A stretch of 64,000 nt of DNA from Listeria seeligeri serovar 1/2b str. SLCC3954 (GTDB taxonomy: Bacteria; Bacillota; Bacilli; Lactobacillales; Listeriaceae). Shown here piece after piece: positions 8,854 through 17,045 of the stretch. The position numbers were made by a program, and so were the translations under genes. The stretch spans positions 186,001 to 250,000 of the forward strand of contig NC_013891.1 in assembly GCF_000027145.1 (NCBI RefSeq), read 5' to 3'. Under the pieces are notes generated by a model. The model searched no databases, was not told the origin of the DNA, and saw only the letters and a list, made by a program, of their open reading frames with translations. Positions within the stretch are counted from its first letter, which is position 1. Each line of letters starts with the position of its first letter.

Positions 8854-8906
8854 ACAACCACTCATTAACATTTGTTAATGAGTGGTTGTGTTTTATGGAG
8901 TATTCT
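8854..8906 (+). promoter_or_regulatory. 36-bp palindrome with perfect PrfA box and spaced -10 downstream of plcB
   Basis: A perfect inverted repeat spans 8854-8889. Its centre, TTAACATTTGTTAA at 8865-8878, is identical to the plcA/hly PrfA box. TATTCT at 8901-8906 follows after 22 bp and is the same hexamer as the actA -10. The site lies 19 bp past the plcB stop and 67 bp before the LPXTG gene start. As RNA the palindrome would form a 16-bp stem followed by GTTTTAT, so it may also work as a terminator. Confidence 0.75.
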
Positions 8907-8972
8907 TGTAGCACATGCTCAAGTAGAGGATTAATTTTACTCTGCGGAGGTGTGAAAAAAGGAGGCGTTAAC

Positions 8973-10382
8973 ATGAAATATATTGGAAATTTTATGGTAA
9001 TTGCAATAGTTGTTTTTTTAAGTCTCAATATGAAGGTATTAGAAGCAAAGGCAGAAGAACCTGTATTTAAGGTCGATGCTTCAAGCTATACAGAAACAAT
9101 ACCTCGAGGTAACGGGTCGCTTGACATAGATATCAACAAAAAAGAAATCATTCGAACAGAATATAGTTTGACTTCATTTGAATCCACGCTCGACAAAGTT
9201 GATTTGCAAGTGACGCTAGACAAAAATTTATTTCATTTTGCAGAAGAACCGACTATTGAAGTAGAAACATTAGCATACCCTCAAACCACAAAAATAGAAT
9301 ATACCACAGATGGAATAAACTATCAGCAAACAAAACCGGCACTTAAAGACTTGGTTGGTTTTCGAGTGAGTTGTAATGGTGTTGATCCAGACTTGGCAGG
9401 GAAGACCCTTATGGTAAAGTGGGGAATAATGCCAAATGAGGATTTTTCGGACACGCAGTTAAATAAAGATATCACTCCATATGATGCAAGTTATTCCCAA
9501 AGTACTTTTAAACTACCAGATGGTCCGGTCTATTTAGTTAGAGGAGAAGATTCAGAAACCATCTTTGATCATCCAGCTTTACATATGAACTTTTTTAAAG
9601 AAGCTAGCCCGGTGAAAGTGAAATATGAAAATACTAATGGAACAGAAATTGCTGAAAATGACTTGATTTCTGGCAGAGTTGGCGATAACTATCAAACATC
9701 CAAAAAGAATATTCCGGATTGGGATTTTATTCGCGTAACCGGAGCTGAACAAGGCGTGTTGTCTTCTGAAACGCAAGAAGTAACCTATGTTTATCAACAA
9801 GTAAAAGGTGCTCCTGTGACGGTGAATTATCAAGATGTGAATGGTAAAATATTAGCCAAACCAACTGTTCTAAATGGTGCGATCAATTCAACTTACAAAA
9901 CGAGTCCAGCCAAAATAGCTAATTGGCACGTCAAAGAAATCCGCAATAAAGAAACTGGTATTTTCAAGTCAACTGCACAACAAGTGACCTATATTTATGA
10001 AAAAAATAAAGCAGCTCCGGTCACTGTAAATTATGTTGATAATAATGGAAATATATTGGCTCCACCAGTTAAGAAAAATGGACTAGTAGGCGATAGTTAT
10101 AAAATGGAAGCTGCCCAAATAGCTGGATGGCATGTGAAAAATATTGTTGGTAATGAATCCGGAGAATATACAACAGATCCACAAACGGTAAGCTACATTT
10201 ATGAAGAAAATAATACTGATAAGAAAAAAGATAACGATCAAGGAATGGATAAAAAAGATCCGTTACAAGAAAAGCTTCCAAATACTGGAGATTCTTCAAC
10301 AGATGGATTATTTGGTATCTTATTAGGCCTAATGATTATTACAACAGAAGTTCTTTATCTGTTTAAGTACAATCCTAAATAA
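8973..10382 (+). CDS. LPXTG-anchored surface protein with three MucBP repeats
   Basis: A 469-aa sortase-anchored protein. It has a signal peptide (about residues 1-28) and a unique N-terminal region of about 180 residues with no leucine-rich repeats. Three MucBP-type repeats follow (about 211-276, 279-345 and 348-414, each with VxVxY near the start and VTYxY or VSYIY at the end). Then come a Lys/Asp-rich spacer, LPNTG at 435-439, a hydrophobic segment and a short tail. MucBP modules are typical of mucin-binding or internalin-type proteins; the ligand here is unknown. ATG 8973 behind AAAGGAGG (8958-8965) is chosen over an upstream in-frame start at 8886. The PrfA box at 8865-8878 makes it a likely PrfA target. 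No equivalent occurs at this place in L. monocytogenes. Confidence 0.85.
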   Translation: MKYIGNFMVIAIVVFLSLNMKVLEAKAEEPVFKVDASSYTETIPRGNGSLDIDINKKEIIRTEYSLTSFESTLDKVDLQVTLDKNLFHFAEEPTIEVETLAYPQTTKIEYTTDGINYQQTKPALKDLVGFRVSCNGVDPDLAGKTLMVKWGIMPNEDFSDTQLNKDITPYDASYSQSTFKLPDGPVYLVRGEDSETIFDHPALHMNFFKEASPVKVKYENTNGTEIAENDLISGRVGDNYQTSKKNIPDWDFIRVTGAEQGVLSSETQEVTYVYQQVKGAPVTVNYQDVNGKILAKPTVLNGAINSTYKTSPAKIANWHVKEIRNKETGIFKSTAQQVTYIYEKNKAAPVTVNYVDNNGNILAPPVKKNGLVGDSYKMEAAQIAGWHVKNIVGNESGEYTTDPQTVSYIYEENNTDKKKDNDQGMDKKDPLQEKLPNTGDSSTDGLFGILLGLMIITTEVLYLFKYNPK

Positions 10383-10420
10383 AATATGAATAAGTGTTTT
10401 ATGAAGAGGAGTCCTATGAA

Positions 10421-10768
10421 ATGTATATGAAGGGGAAATTGATTGCTGTTCTCGTTATCCTTGCGATTTTGCTATGCTCGTTATTACTTTTTTTTATAGT
10501 AAAAGTAAATATTTGGAAAGAAAATACTATTAAACAAAATGACTCGGCACAAATACAATCAGTTAAATATATAGGAACTTGCAAGGCAGTAGATAGAAAA
10601 ATGGAAATTAAGCTTTTTTCTGCGAAGACGAACTTGTTTCTGGAATCTGCTGAACGAAACGAAATTATTGATGGAACAGAAATAGATAGTAACAACAGAG
10701 AAGTATTCATTATCATTATGAGTGAAAAGGAAAGTGGCATATTCCAAAAGAATGGTTTAAAATATTAG
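10421..10768 (+). CDS. orfX: OrfX-like small exported or membrane-anchored protein
   Basis: A 115-aa protein with one strong N-terminal hydrophobic segment (about residues 6-27) and a short soluble domain. ATG 10421 is preferred because GAGGAG at 10406-10411 precedes it by 9 bases; upstream GTG 10394 lacks such a site. In size, topology and position after plcB it resembles OrfX of L. monocytogenes, a PrfA-controlled secreted factor. In L. monocytogenes OrfX follows plcB directly, while here the LPXTG gene lies between. The assignment rests on these general traits and not on a recognised motif. Confidence 0.6.
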   Translation: MYMKGKLIAVLVILAILLCSLLLFFIVKVNIWKENTIKQNDSAQIQSVKYIGTCKAVDRKMEIKLFSAKTNLFLESAERNEIIDGTEIDSNNREVFIIIMSEKESGIFQKNGLKY

Positions 10769-10786
10769 AATAGGATAGGTATATAA

Positions 10787-11701
10787 ATGAAAATAAAAGG
10801 TTTGTTTTTAATAGGTTTAGCACTTAGTTGTTTTTTTCTCTTCAGTATGTTGCAAGTCGCCCATGCAAGTGGAGAAATCAAGGGAGAGAAATCTATAAAT
10901 GAAATTTTTGAAGATGGAAATTTAGCCTTAATCATTGCTGGAAAGTTAAATAAATCAATAGTTGATGATGTAACTCAAGCGGAATTGAATACCATCATCC
11001 AATTTGATGCCGAATATTGTGATATAAAAAGTATATCAGGTGTCGAATTTTTAAAAAATTTAGCAAGTGTTAATTTGAATAGTAATAAAATAGTGGATTT
11101 GTCACCTTTAAAAGATTTAAAAGAACTAAAAGTCTTAAATCTTAATAATAATATTATTAAGCAACTGAAACCTTTGAGTAATATTCGAACATTGAGAGTC
11201 TTAGAATTAAACGAAAACATAATAAGTGATGTGGATTCACTAAAAAATCTAAGTGAGTTGAGGATTTTATTGATGAATAGTAATAAAATTGTTGATATTA
11301 GTTGTGTTGGAAACATGCAAAAATTGTTCGTTCTAGAGGCCGATAATAATTCTATCACGAATATGCAACCGATAATGAAACGAAAAGAAGCGACTTATTC
11401 TGCGCAAAATCAGATTTTGTATAAACAACCAGTAACTGTTAATCCAAATAATTCATTTCAGATGCTTAACCCAGTTGTTGTAGGTGCGAGTGAGCGAAAC
11501 CCGGAAAATTTAGCGCCTAAAGAAATATCTGCAGGTGGCCAGTATGATTTTCCGGATATAACATGGAAAAACCTAGCTTCTAAACCAGAAACGATAGAAT
11601 GTAGCTACAGTCATGGAGATAGGTATACTTTGAAAATTATCCAACCGCTTAATTACAAATCGGTAGCCAAGTCAAATATCAAAAAACAAACAAAGAAATA
11701 A
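10787..11701 (+). CDS. Secreted internalin-type leucine-rich-repeat protein
   Basis: A 304-aa protein with a signal peptide (about residues 1-27, ending HAS), an internalin N-cap, and about five 22-residue LRRs of the LxxLxxLxLxxNxIxDxxPL type (about residues 75-195). An Ig-like inter-repeat region follows, then a basic tail with no LPXTG, GW or transmembrane anchor. This is the architecture of small released internalins such as InlC. Such proteins bind host proteins through the concave LRR face; the partner here is unknown. It starts 18 bp after the OrfX-like gene with only a weak ribosome site (AGGATAGG), which suggests cotranscription. I do not assign a named internalin. Confidence 0.85.
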   Translation: MKIKGLFLIGLALSCFFLFSMLQVAHASGEIKGEKSINEIFEDGNLALIIAGKLNKSIVDDVTQAELNTIIQFDAEYCDIKSISGVEFLKNLASVNLNSNKIVDLSPLKDLKELKVLNLNNNIIKQLKPLSNIRTLRVLELNENIISDVDSLKNLSELRILLMNSNKIVDISCVGNMQKLFVLEADNNSITNMQPIMKRKEATYSAQNQILYKQPVTVNPNNSFQMLNPVVVGASERNPENLAPKEISAGGQYDFPDITWKNLASKPETIECSYSHGDRYTLKIIQPLNYKSVAKSNIKKQTKK

Positions 11702-11738
11702 AGTCTTAAAAATTCCAGTATAGATTGGGGTAAGCGCA

Positions 11739-12542
11739 ATGGAGAAAGTAAGAATTGCAATTATATCAGACGTTCATGGCAATCTAGAAGCGTTGAAAGC
11801 AGTGTTAAAAGATGCTGCGAATGAGCGTGCTGAACAATATATTACTGTCGGTGATATTGCGCTAAAAGGACCAGGAACCGATGTCTGTCTGGAACTTTTA
11901 GAAAAACTTAACCCGCTTACTTTTGTGCTTGGAAATCATGAACAAGTATACAAGGACTTTTTGGATGGAAAATCATTTGATCACTCTTTAAAAAGACGAA
12001 TGATTGAGGATTTGGTGAAGTATGATTATGCTTTTTTGGGCGAGGAAAAGTTTCGATATTTAGCAACACTCCCCAAAAAAGTATCTATTCAAGTTTTTCA
12101 AACAAAAATTGATGTTTTTCACGCGATGCCAAATTCAGTAAGTTTTCCAATTTATGCAACAGAAGAGCAAGCTTACTTTGATGAAATGTTTTCTGGAACG
12201 GAAGCAGATGTAGCTATTAATGGACACGTACACAGGCAATCGCTTAGAAGAACGGCGGAAGATAAGTTGATTATTAATTCTGGGTCAGTTGGATTGCCAG
12301 GCGGGGAAAGTCGTAAAGTAAAAGACAATTTAGCCCAATATGCACTTATTGATATAGCTGAAACGGGTATTGTCGATATTCATTTTAAAAAAATCACATA
12401 CGATATTGATGCCGAAATTGCTTTTGCGAAAAAAAGAAACTTACCTTATGTAGATATTTATGAAAAAACGCTTCGCTCTGGACAGTATTTATATATAGAT
12501 AGCCAAATCGAACAGTATTTTAGCCCTAAATTCAAACAATAA
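11739..12542 (+). CDS. Calcineurin-like metallophosphoesterase (YfcE/MJ0936 type)
   Basis: Cytoplasmic phosphoesterase of 267 aa with the full metal-site signature: ISDVHGNLEA near the N-terminus, VGDIALKG, LGNHEQ and NGHVHRQ. This family cleaves phosphodiesters with a two-metal centre; the natural substrate is unknown. No signal peptide is seen. It lies 37 bp after the secreted LRR gene, inside the accessory segment between the OrfX-like gene and orfB, and its 3' end meets orfB at a bidirectional terminator. A housekeeping-type enzyme in this place suggests it arrived with the neighbouring accessory genes. Confidence 0.88.
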   Translation: MEKVRIAIISDVHGNLEALKAVLKDAANERAEQYITVGDIALKGPGTDVCLELLEKLNPLTFVLGNHEQVYKDFLDGKSFDHSLKRRMIEDLVKYDYAFLGEEKFRYLATLPKKVSIQVFQTKIDVFHAMPNSVSFPIYATEEQAYFDEMFSGTEADVAINGHVHRQSLRRTAEDKLIINSGSVGLPGGESRKVKDNLAQYALIDIAETGIVDIHFKKITYDIDAEIAFAKKRNLPYVDIYEKTLRSGQYLYIDSQIEQYFSPKFKQ

Positions 12543-12544
12543 AA

Positions 12545-12580
12545 AACGGAAATCAGTTGCGTAAACTGGTTTCCGTTTTT
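12545..12580. terminator. Bidirectional terminator between the phosphoesterase gene and orfB
   Basis: The arms AACGGAAATCAGTT (12545-12558) and AACTGGTTTCCGTT (12564-12577) pair with one G-U. A T run follows on the plus strand, and the preceding A run provides one on the minus strand. It separates convergent genes. Confidence 0.88.
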
Positions 12581-12583
12581 GTA

Positions 12584-12916
12584 TTAATAGTCTTGTGCTT
12601 CGATGACAACAGCTGTGCCGGATGCAGTGACCATTAACATGCCATTATCTGCTCCAAGTACTTCATAATCAATATCTACGCCAATCACGGCATTTGCGCC
12701 GATGTCTTGTGCGCGTTGTTCCATTTCTTTAATAGCTTCCTCGCGCGCGTTTATTAGTTCATCTTCGTAACCTTGTGAACGTCCACCGAAGAAGTTTCTA
12801 AGACCTGCTCCAATGTCTTTCATAAAGTTAACACCGGTAATTATTTCGCCGAAAACGATTTTTTTATATTCGATAATTTGTTTACCTTCAATATTTGGTG
12901 AGGTAGTTACAATCAT
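12584..12916 (-). CDS. orfB: YbjQ/UPF0145 family protein (orfB of the LIPI-1 border)
   Basis: A 110-aa cytoplasmic protein of the YbjQ family, with the family features NIEGKQI near the start and a central [18 protein letters not shown] stretch. Family members form pentamers; the cellular role is not established. It starts at the minus-strand ATG at 12916 behind GGAGGG. It is the first of three conserved minus-strand genes (orfB, orfA, ldh) that mark the right edge of the virulence cluster in Listeria. Confidence 0.85.
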
Positions 12917-12985
12917 TATTTAATCCCTCCAGTTTTCTTTTATCATACCTCTAAGTAGTTTTTTTAGTCAAAGGATATCTGGTTA

Positions 12986-13657
12986 TTATTTTTGGTTGCG
13001 AGCTTTTTCGATATAGGAATGAGCGTCAGGGACTTTGCAAGCCGTCTTTCCTAAATCGACATGAACTTTACCGATTGCTTTTGCGGCGTCTAATGCTTTC
13101 TTATAGAGTTCGTCTTTATAAATCCCACAAGCGATAATATAACCATTCATCGAGTAACGCGTTCTGTTTGTTTCGGATTGCAAAGTTTCTTTTGCGATTT
13201 CGAGTAATTCCGCTGCTTCCGGCAAATCTTTTATATGATCCGTGAAAATTTGCCAACCCATTGATTTGGTTAAATCATAATCACTTTTAATCCATTTTCT
13301 AGCAAAAGTGAGTGCATCATCACGTTTGCTTACAACCGACGCTAATCCAAAAGTTAACATCGTCCAAGTTTCGCGAAAAGCTACATTCCACTTCTCAATT
13401 TGAGCTACATCCAATTTTTTAGGGTCTACGGCAAGCAAACCAAGATAAATCAAATCGCTATTACTTGATTCGATTAATTGAACCGTTAATTCGTGGTTTG
13501 TATTCAATTTTTCACGGCGAATGATTTTCTTTAAATCGCCAATTTTTAAGCCATAAAGCTTTAATGTTTCTGGGCAACCGTGATTTCGGAAAATTTTGAT
13601 GGTGTTAGGATTTTGAAGTGCGCTAAGTTCGGCGTCTAACTGGTCAAAAGTAATCAT
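12986..13657 (-). CDS. orfA: DNA alkylation repair-type HEAT-like protein (orfA)
   Basis: A 223-aa protein of the DNA alkylation repair (AlkD-like) superfamily, predicted all-helical with HEAT-like repeats. Members of the best-known branch remove alkylated bases, but many homologues lack proven glycosylase activity, so the function is inferred only. It starts at 13657 behind a GGAGG ribosome site. It lies between orfB and ldh on the same strand as part of the conserved right flank of LIPI-1. Confidence 0.82.
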   Translation of the reverse strand: MITFDQLDAELSALQNPNTIKIFRNHGCPETLKLYGLKIGDLKKIIRREKLNTNHELTVQLIESSNSDLIYLGLLAVDPKKLDVAQIEKWNVAFRETWTMLTFGLASVVSKRDDALTFARKWIKSDYDLTKSMGWQIFTDHIKDLPEAAELLEIAKETLQSETNRTRYSMNGYIIACGIYKDELYKKALDAAKAIGKVHVDLGKTACKVPDAHSYIEKARNQK

Positions 13658-13690
13658 GGGTAGCCTCCTTTCGAATAAATTAAGTATAAC

Positions 13691-13718
13691 AAAAAAGCAT
13701 GCAAAGTCGCATGCTTTT
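13691..13718 (-). terminator. Terminator of ldh
   Basis: The arms AAAAGCATGC (13693-13702) and GCATGCTTTT (13709-13718) pair perfectly around a 6-base loop. The minus strand continues into six T residues. Confidence 0.9.
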
Positions 13719-13732
13719 AAGATTCGGTGCTA

Positions 13733-14686
<954 letters not shown>

Positions 14687-14896
14687 CTATAAAAAAACTT
14701 TTTACTAGTACAGTATACCATGATTTTTTCATTTGTGAAGCATTGAACGTCCTAAATTTCAAAAACTTGTTATAATGAAATTGTAAAATCGTTGTAGTAC
14801 AGTTTGGAAGCGTCTGCATTAGGATTTAATCACTATTTTGTCTTTACCTTTTATTGGGAATTATAAACCTTCCAATCAAAATAAGCTGTTTGCTTT

Positions 14897-14928
14897 GTTT
14901 TGCTATTTTTCTAAAGGGTAGATATAAT
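14897..14928 (+). promoter_or_regulatory. ctc promoter: sigma-B type overlapping a sigma-A type
   Basis: GTTT at 14897-14900, 15 bp and GGGTAG at 14916-14921 fit the sigma-B consensus. A sigma-A pair TTGCTA (14900-14905), 17 bp, TATAAT (14923-14928) overlaps it. ctc is a known sigma-B stress gene in Bacillus and Listeria. Confidence 0.75.
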
Positions 14929-14966
14929 AGAAGTGTACCAAAATTGAATGAGTGGAGTGATTTTTT

Positions 14967-15590
14967 ATGGCAACAACATTAGAGGTCCAGAAAAGAGAAA
15001 CAACGCAACATTCAGAAGTAACGAGATTGCGTAGTGAAGGAAAAGTACCTGGAATTATTTACGGCTACAAATCGGAAAACGTTCCAGTTTCCGTTGATTC
15101 TTTGGAATTAATCAAAGCAGTTCGTGACAATGGTCGAAACGCCGTGTTTGCAGTGACTGTTGACGGTAAGAAATTAAATGTTTTATTACATGAATATCAA
15201 GTTGATCCATTAAAAGACACATTAGTGCACGTGGATTTACTAGCAGTTGATATGAATGAAGAAGTAGAGACCGATGTTCGCGTGGTATTAGTTGGGAATG
15301 CACCTGGCGTTAAAGCTGGCGGCGTATTACAACAAATTATCCATGATGTAAAAGTTTCGGCAACACCTGAAAAATTACCAGAAACGATTGAATTAGACGT
15401 TTCGTCGTTAGAAATTGGTGATGTATTAACTACAAATGATCTTCCAGAAAACAAAGATTATGTTGTTCAAGTGGAAGAAGAAGAAACTGTCGTAACAGTA
15501 TCTGCTCCTCGTGCGGAAGAAGAACCAACTACAGCTGAAGCACCTGAACCAGAAGCTTTACACGGTAAAGACGAAGAACCTGTAGAATAA
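14967..15590 (+). CDS. ctc: Ribosomal protein bL25 / general stress protein Ctc
   Basis: A 207-aa long-form L25 protein. The N-terminal half is the 5S-rRNA-binding L25 domain, the second half the TL5/CTC beta domain, and the C-terminus is an acidic tail rich in Glu, Ala and Pro. It associates with the ribosome under stress. ATG 14967 follows a GAGTGGAGTG ribosome site. The promoter pair just upstream supports stress induction together with basal expression. It is transcribed alone and ends at the hairpin at 15609-15647. Confidence 0.93.
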   Translation: MATTLEVQKRETTQHSEVTRLRSEGKVPGIIYGYKSENVPVSVDSLELIKAVRDNGRNAVFAVTVDGKKLNVLLHEYQVDPLKDTLVHVDLLAVDMNEEVETDVRVVLVGNAPGVKAGGVLQQIIHDVKVSATPEKLPETIELDVSSLEIGDVLTTNDLPENKDYVVQVEEEETVVTVSAPRAEEEPTTAEAPEPEALHGKDEEPVE

Positions 15591-15608
15591 TTTTTGATAA
15601 ATCAAGAT

Positions 15609-15647
15609 GGGGATGCGCAAATACATGCGTGTCCCTTTATTTTTTTG
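15609..15647 (+). terminator. Terminator of ctc
   Basis: An imperfect GC-rich stem between 15610-15619 and 15626-15635 (with G-U pairs) is followed by a T-rich run ending at 15646. Confidence 0.7.
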
Positions 15648-15678
15648 TTATAATAGTTGCTAGAAGGAGGCGTTTTTA

Positions 15679-16263
15679 ATGCTTGATAAATCAGTACCAC
15701 ATATTCCAGTCGTAATGGTGAACTATGACGCGACAAATTTCCCGGAGTTTAGCTTGCCAGAAGGATACTCATTTCGATTTTACGAACAGGGCCTTGAAGA
15801 AGCGTGGTGTAAATTACAATTAGAAACTGGTCAAGTAGCCTCTATTGAAGTAATTCGCGAGCGTTTCCAAACCGAATTCGGGAATGAAAAAGAAAAGTTA
15901 GCGAAACGTTGCCTTTTCGTGCAAACTGCAAACGAAGAAATTGTTGGAACTGCGATGCTCTGGAATGGGGATACTTTTGGCGAATTGGCGAGTCGAATTC
16001 ACTGGGTTGCTGTTCTTGATACGCACGGCGGGAAAGGTATTGCCAAAGCATTGTTAACAAAAATACTTAGTTTAAATAAAAATGATTTTGTTTACTTAAC
16101 AACCCAAACCGGAAGTTACCAAGCGATTTACCTTTACCAAAAATTTGGCTTCATAAAATATATCGGCGAAACACCTTTAAACTGGAAAACAACTAATTTT
16201 CCGGAACAAAATGAAAAAGCATGGCAAATAATTGAAAATAAAATTAGTGAGCACAAACGTTGA
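15679..16263 (+). CDS. GNAT family N-acetyltransferase
   Basis: A 194-aa protein with a GNAT fold. The acetyl-CoA loop appears as the G-K-G-I-A-K-A motif (THGGKGIAKALLTKIL, about residues 116-131), followed by the LTTQTGSYQAIYLYQKFGF strand-helix typical of the family end. The substrate is unknown. ATG 15679 lies behind GAAGGAGG. It stands between the ctc terminator and pth with its own upstream region. Confidence 0.88.
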   Translation: MLDKSVPHIPVVMVNYDATNFPEFSLPEGYSFRFYEQGLEEAWCKLQLETGQVASIEVIRERFQTEFGNEKEKLAKRCLFVQTANEEIVGTAMLWNGDTFGELASRIHWVAVLDTHGGKGIAKALLTKILSLNKNDFVYLTTQTGSYQAIYLYQKFGFIKYIGETPLNWKTTNFPEQNEKAWQIIENKISEHKR

Positions 16264-16368
16264 TTGGAAAACTTTCAACCAAATCAAATCCATGTTATAA
16301 TCAAAAAAACATCGAAACAAAAACCAGTTCATTCGTGAAGTGGTTTAGTTCATGTAAGGAGAAGCTTT

Positions 16369-16923
16369 ATGAAACTAATCGCAGGCCTCGGAAATCCGGG
16401 CAAAAAATACGAACGTACCCGGCATAATGTCGGTTTTATGGTAGTGGATGAATTAAGTTTTCGTCATCAAACCCCTTGGAAAAAGTCTAAGTTTAACGGA
16501 ATGGTAAGTGAAATCAATATTAATGGCGAAAAAATGCTTCTAGTTAAGCCGCTAACTTTTATGAATGCTTCTGGAGTGTGTATTCGGCCGCTAATGGATT
16601 ATTATAATATTCCGATTGAAGATGTACTTATTGTTTATGATGATCTTGATTTACCAGTGGGAAAAATCCGCCTACGCCAAAAAGGTAGTGCAGGCGGTCA
16701 TAACGGAATGAAATCAATTATCCAACACGTAAAAACACAGGAATTTAACCGTATTCGCGTGGGGGTAAATCGTCCAAGTCACGGGGAAGTTATCAACTAT
16801 GTTTTAGGTGATTTTCCAAAAGCAGAACAACCCGACATCATCGAAGCAATTCAAAAAAGTGCAGATGCAATAGAAGACTTTGCGCGCACACCATTTATAG
16901 AAATAATGAACAAATATAACTAA
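16369..16923 (+). CDS. pth: Peptidyl-tRNA hydrolase
   Basis: Frees tRNA from peptidyl-tRNAs that drop off ribosomes. The 184-aa protein has the family start LIAGLGNPGKKYERTRHNVG with the catalytic His, KPLTFMNASG, and the VYDDLDLPVGKIRL and GSAGGHNGMKS motifs. Length is standard. It starts at ATG 16369 behind AAGGAGAAG. The pth-mfd order is the same as in Bacillus subtilis. Confidence 0.96.
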   Translation: MKLIAGLGNPGKKYERTRHNVGFMVVDELSFRHQTPWKKSKFNGMVSEININGEKMLLVKPLTFMNASGVCIRPLMDYYNIPIEDVLIVYDDLDLPVGKIRLRQKGSAGGHNGMKSIIQHVKTQEFNRIRVGVNRPSHGEVINYVLGDFPKAEQPDIIEAIQKSADAIEDFARTPFIEIMNKYN

Positions 16924-16930
16924 AAAAATA

Positions 16931-16980
16931 GATTGAAACTAGGCGTGGCAATACTTTTGTCACGTGTTTCAGTCTTTCTT
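16931..16980 (+). terminator. Probable terminator between pth and mfd
   Basis: An interrupted stem pairs GATTGAAAC at 16931-16939 and the adjoining GCGTG segment with CACGTGTTTCAGTC downstream. It is followed by TTTCTTC, a modest T run. Confidence 0.6.
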
Positions 16981-17045
16981 CGGGCAAGTGATTTACTTTT
17001 GCATTGCATAGAATGAATTTTCTGATAAAAAGGAGCTGTTTTCCC

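Larger units (their letters stand above)
7326..8916 (+). repeat. Tandem duplication of the actA-tail/plcB/palindrome unit
   Basis: Copy A spans about 7326-7861 and copy B about 7862-8916, abutting each other. Each starts with a version of the actA 3' end, continues through a plcB reading frame and a 36-bp palindrome, and ends in a shared flank at 7840-7861 and 8895-8916 that differs at a single base. Before intact plcB, the relic of the actA tail still reads FVKIHKVRKEE-stop (7867-7902), against FIKILNVRKLN-stop in actA. Copy A is shorter because the middle of its plcB is deleted. Confidence 0.8.

Noticed and set aside
8886..8972. N-terminal extension of the LPXTG protein from 8886
   Set aside because: It would start inside the palindrome and lacks a ribosome site; ATG 8973 has AAAGGAGG and begins a proper signal peptide.
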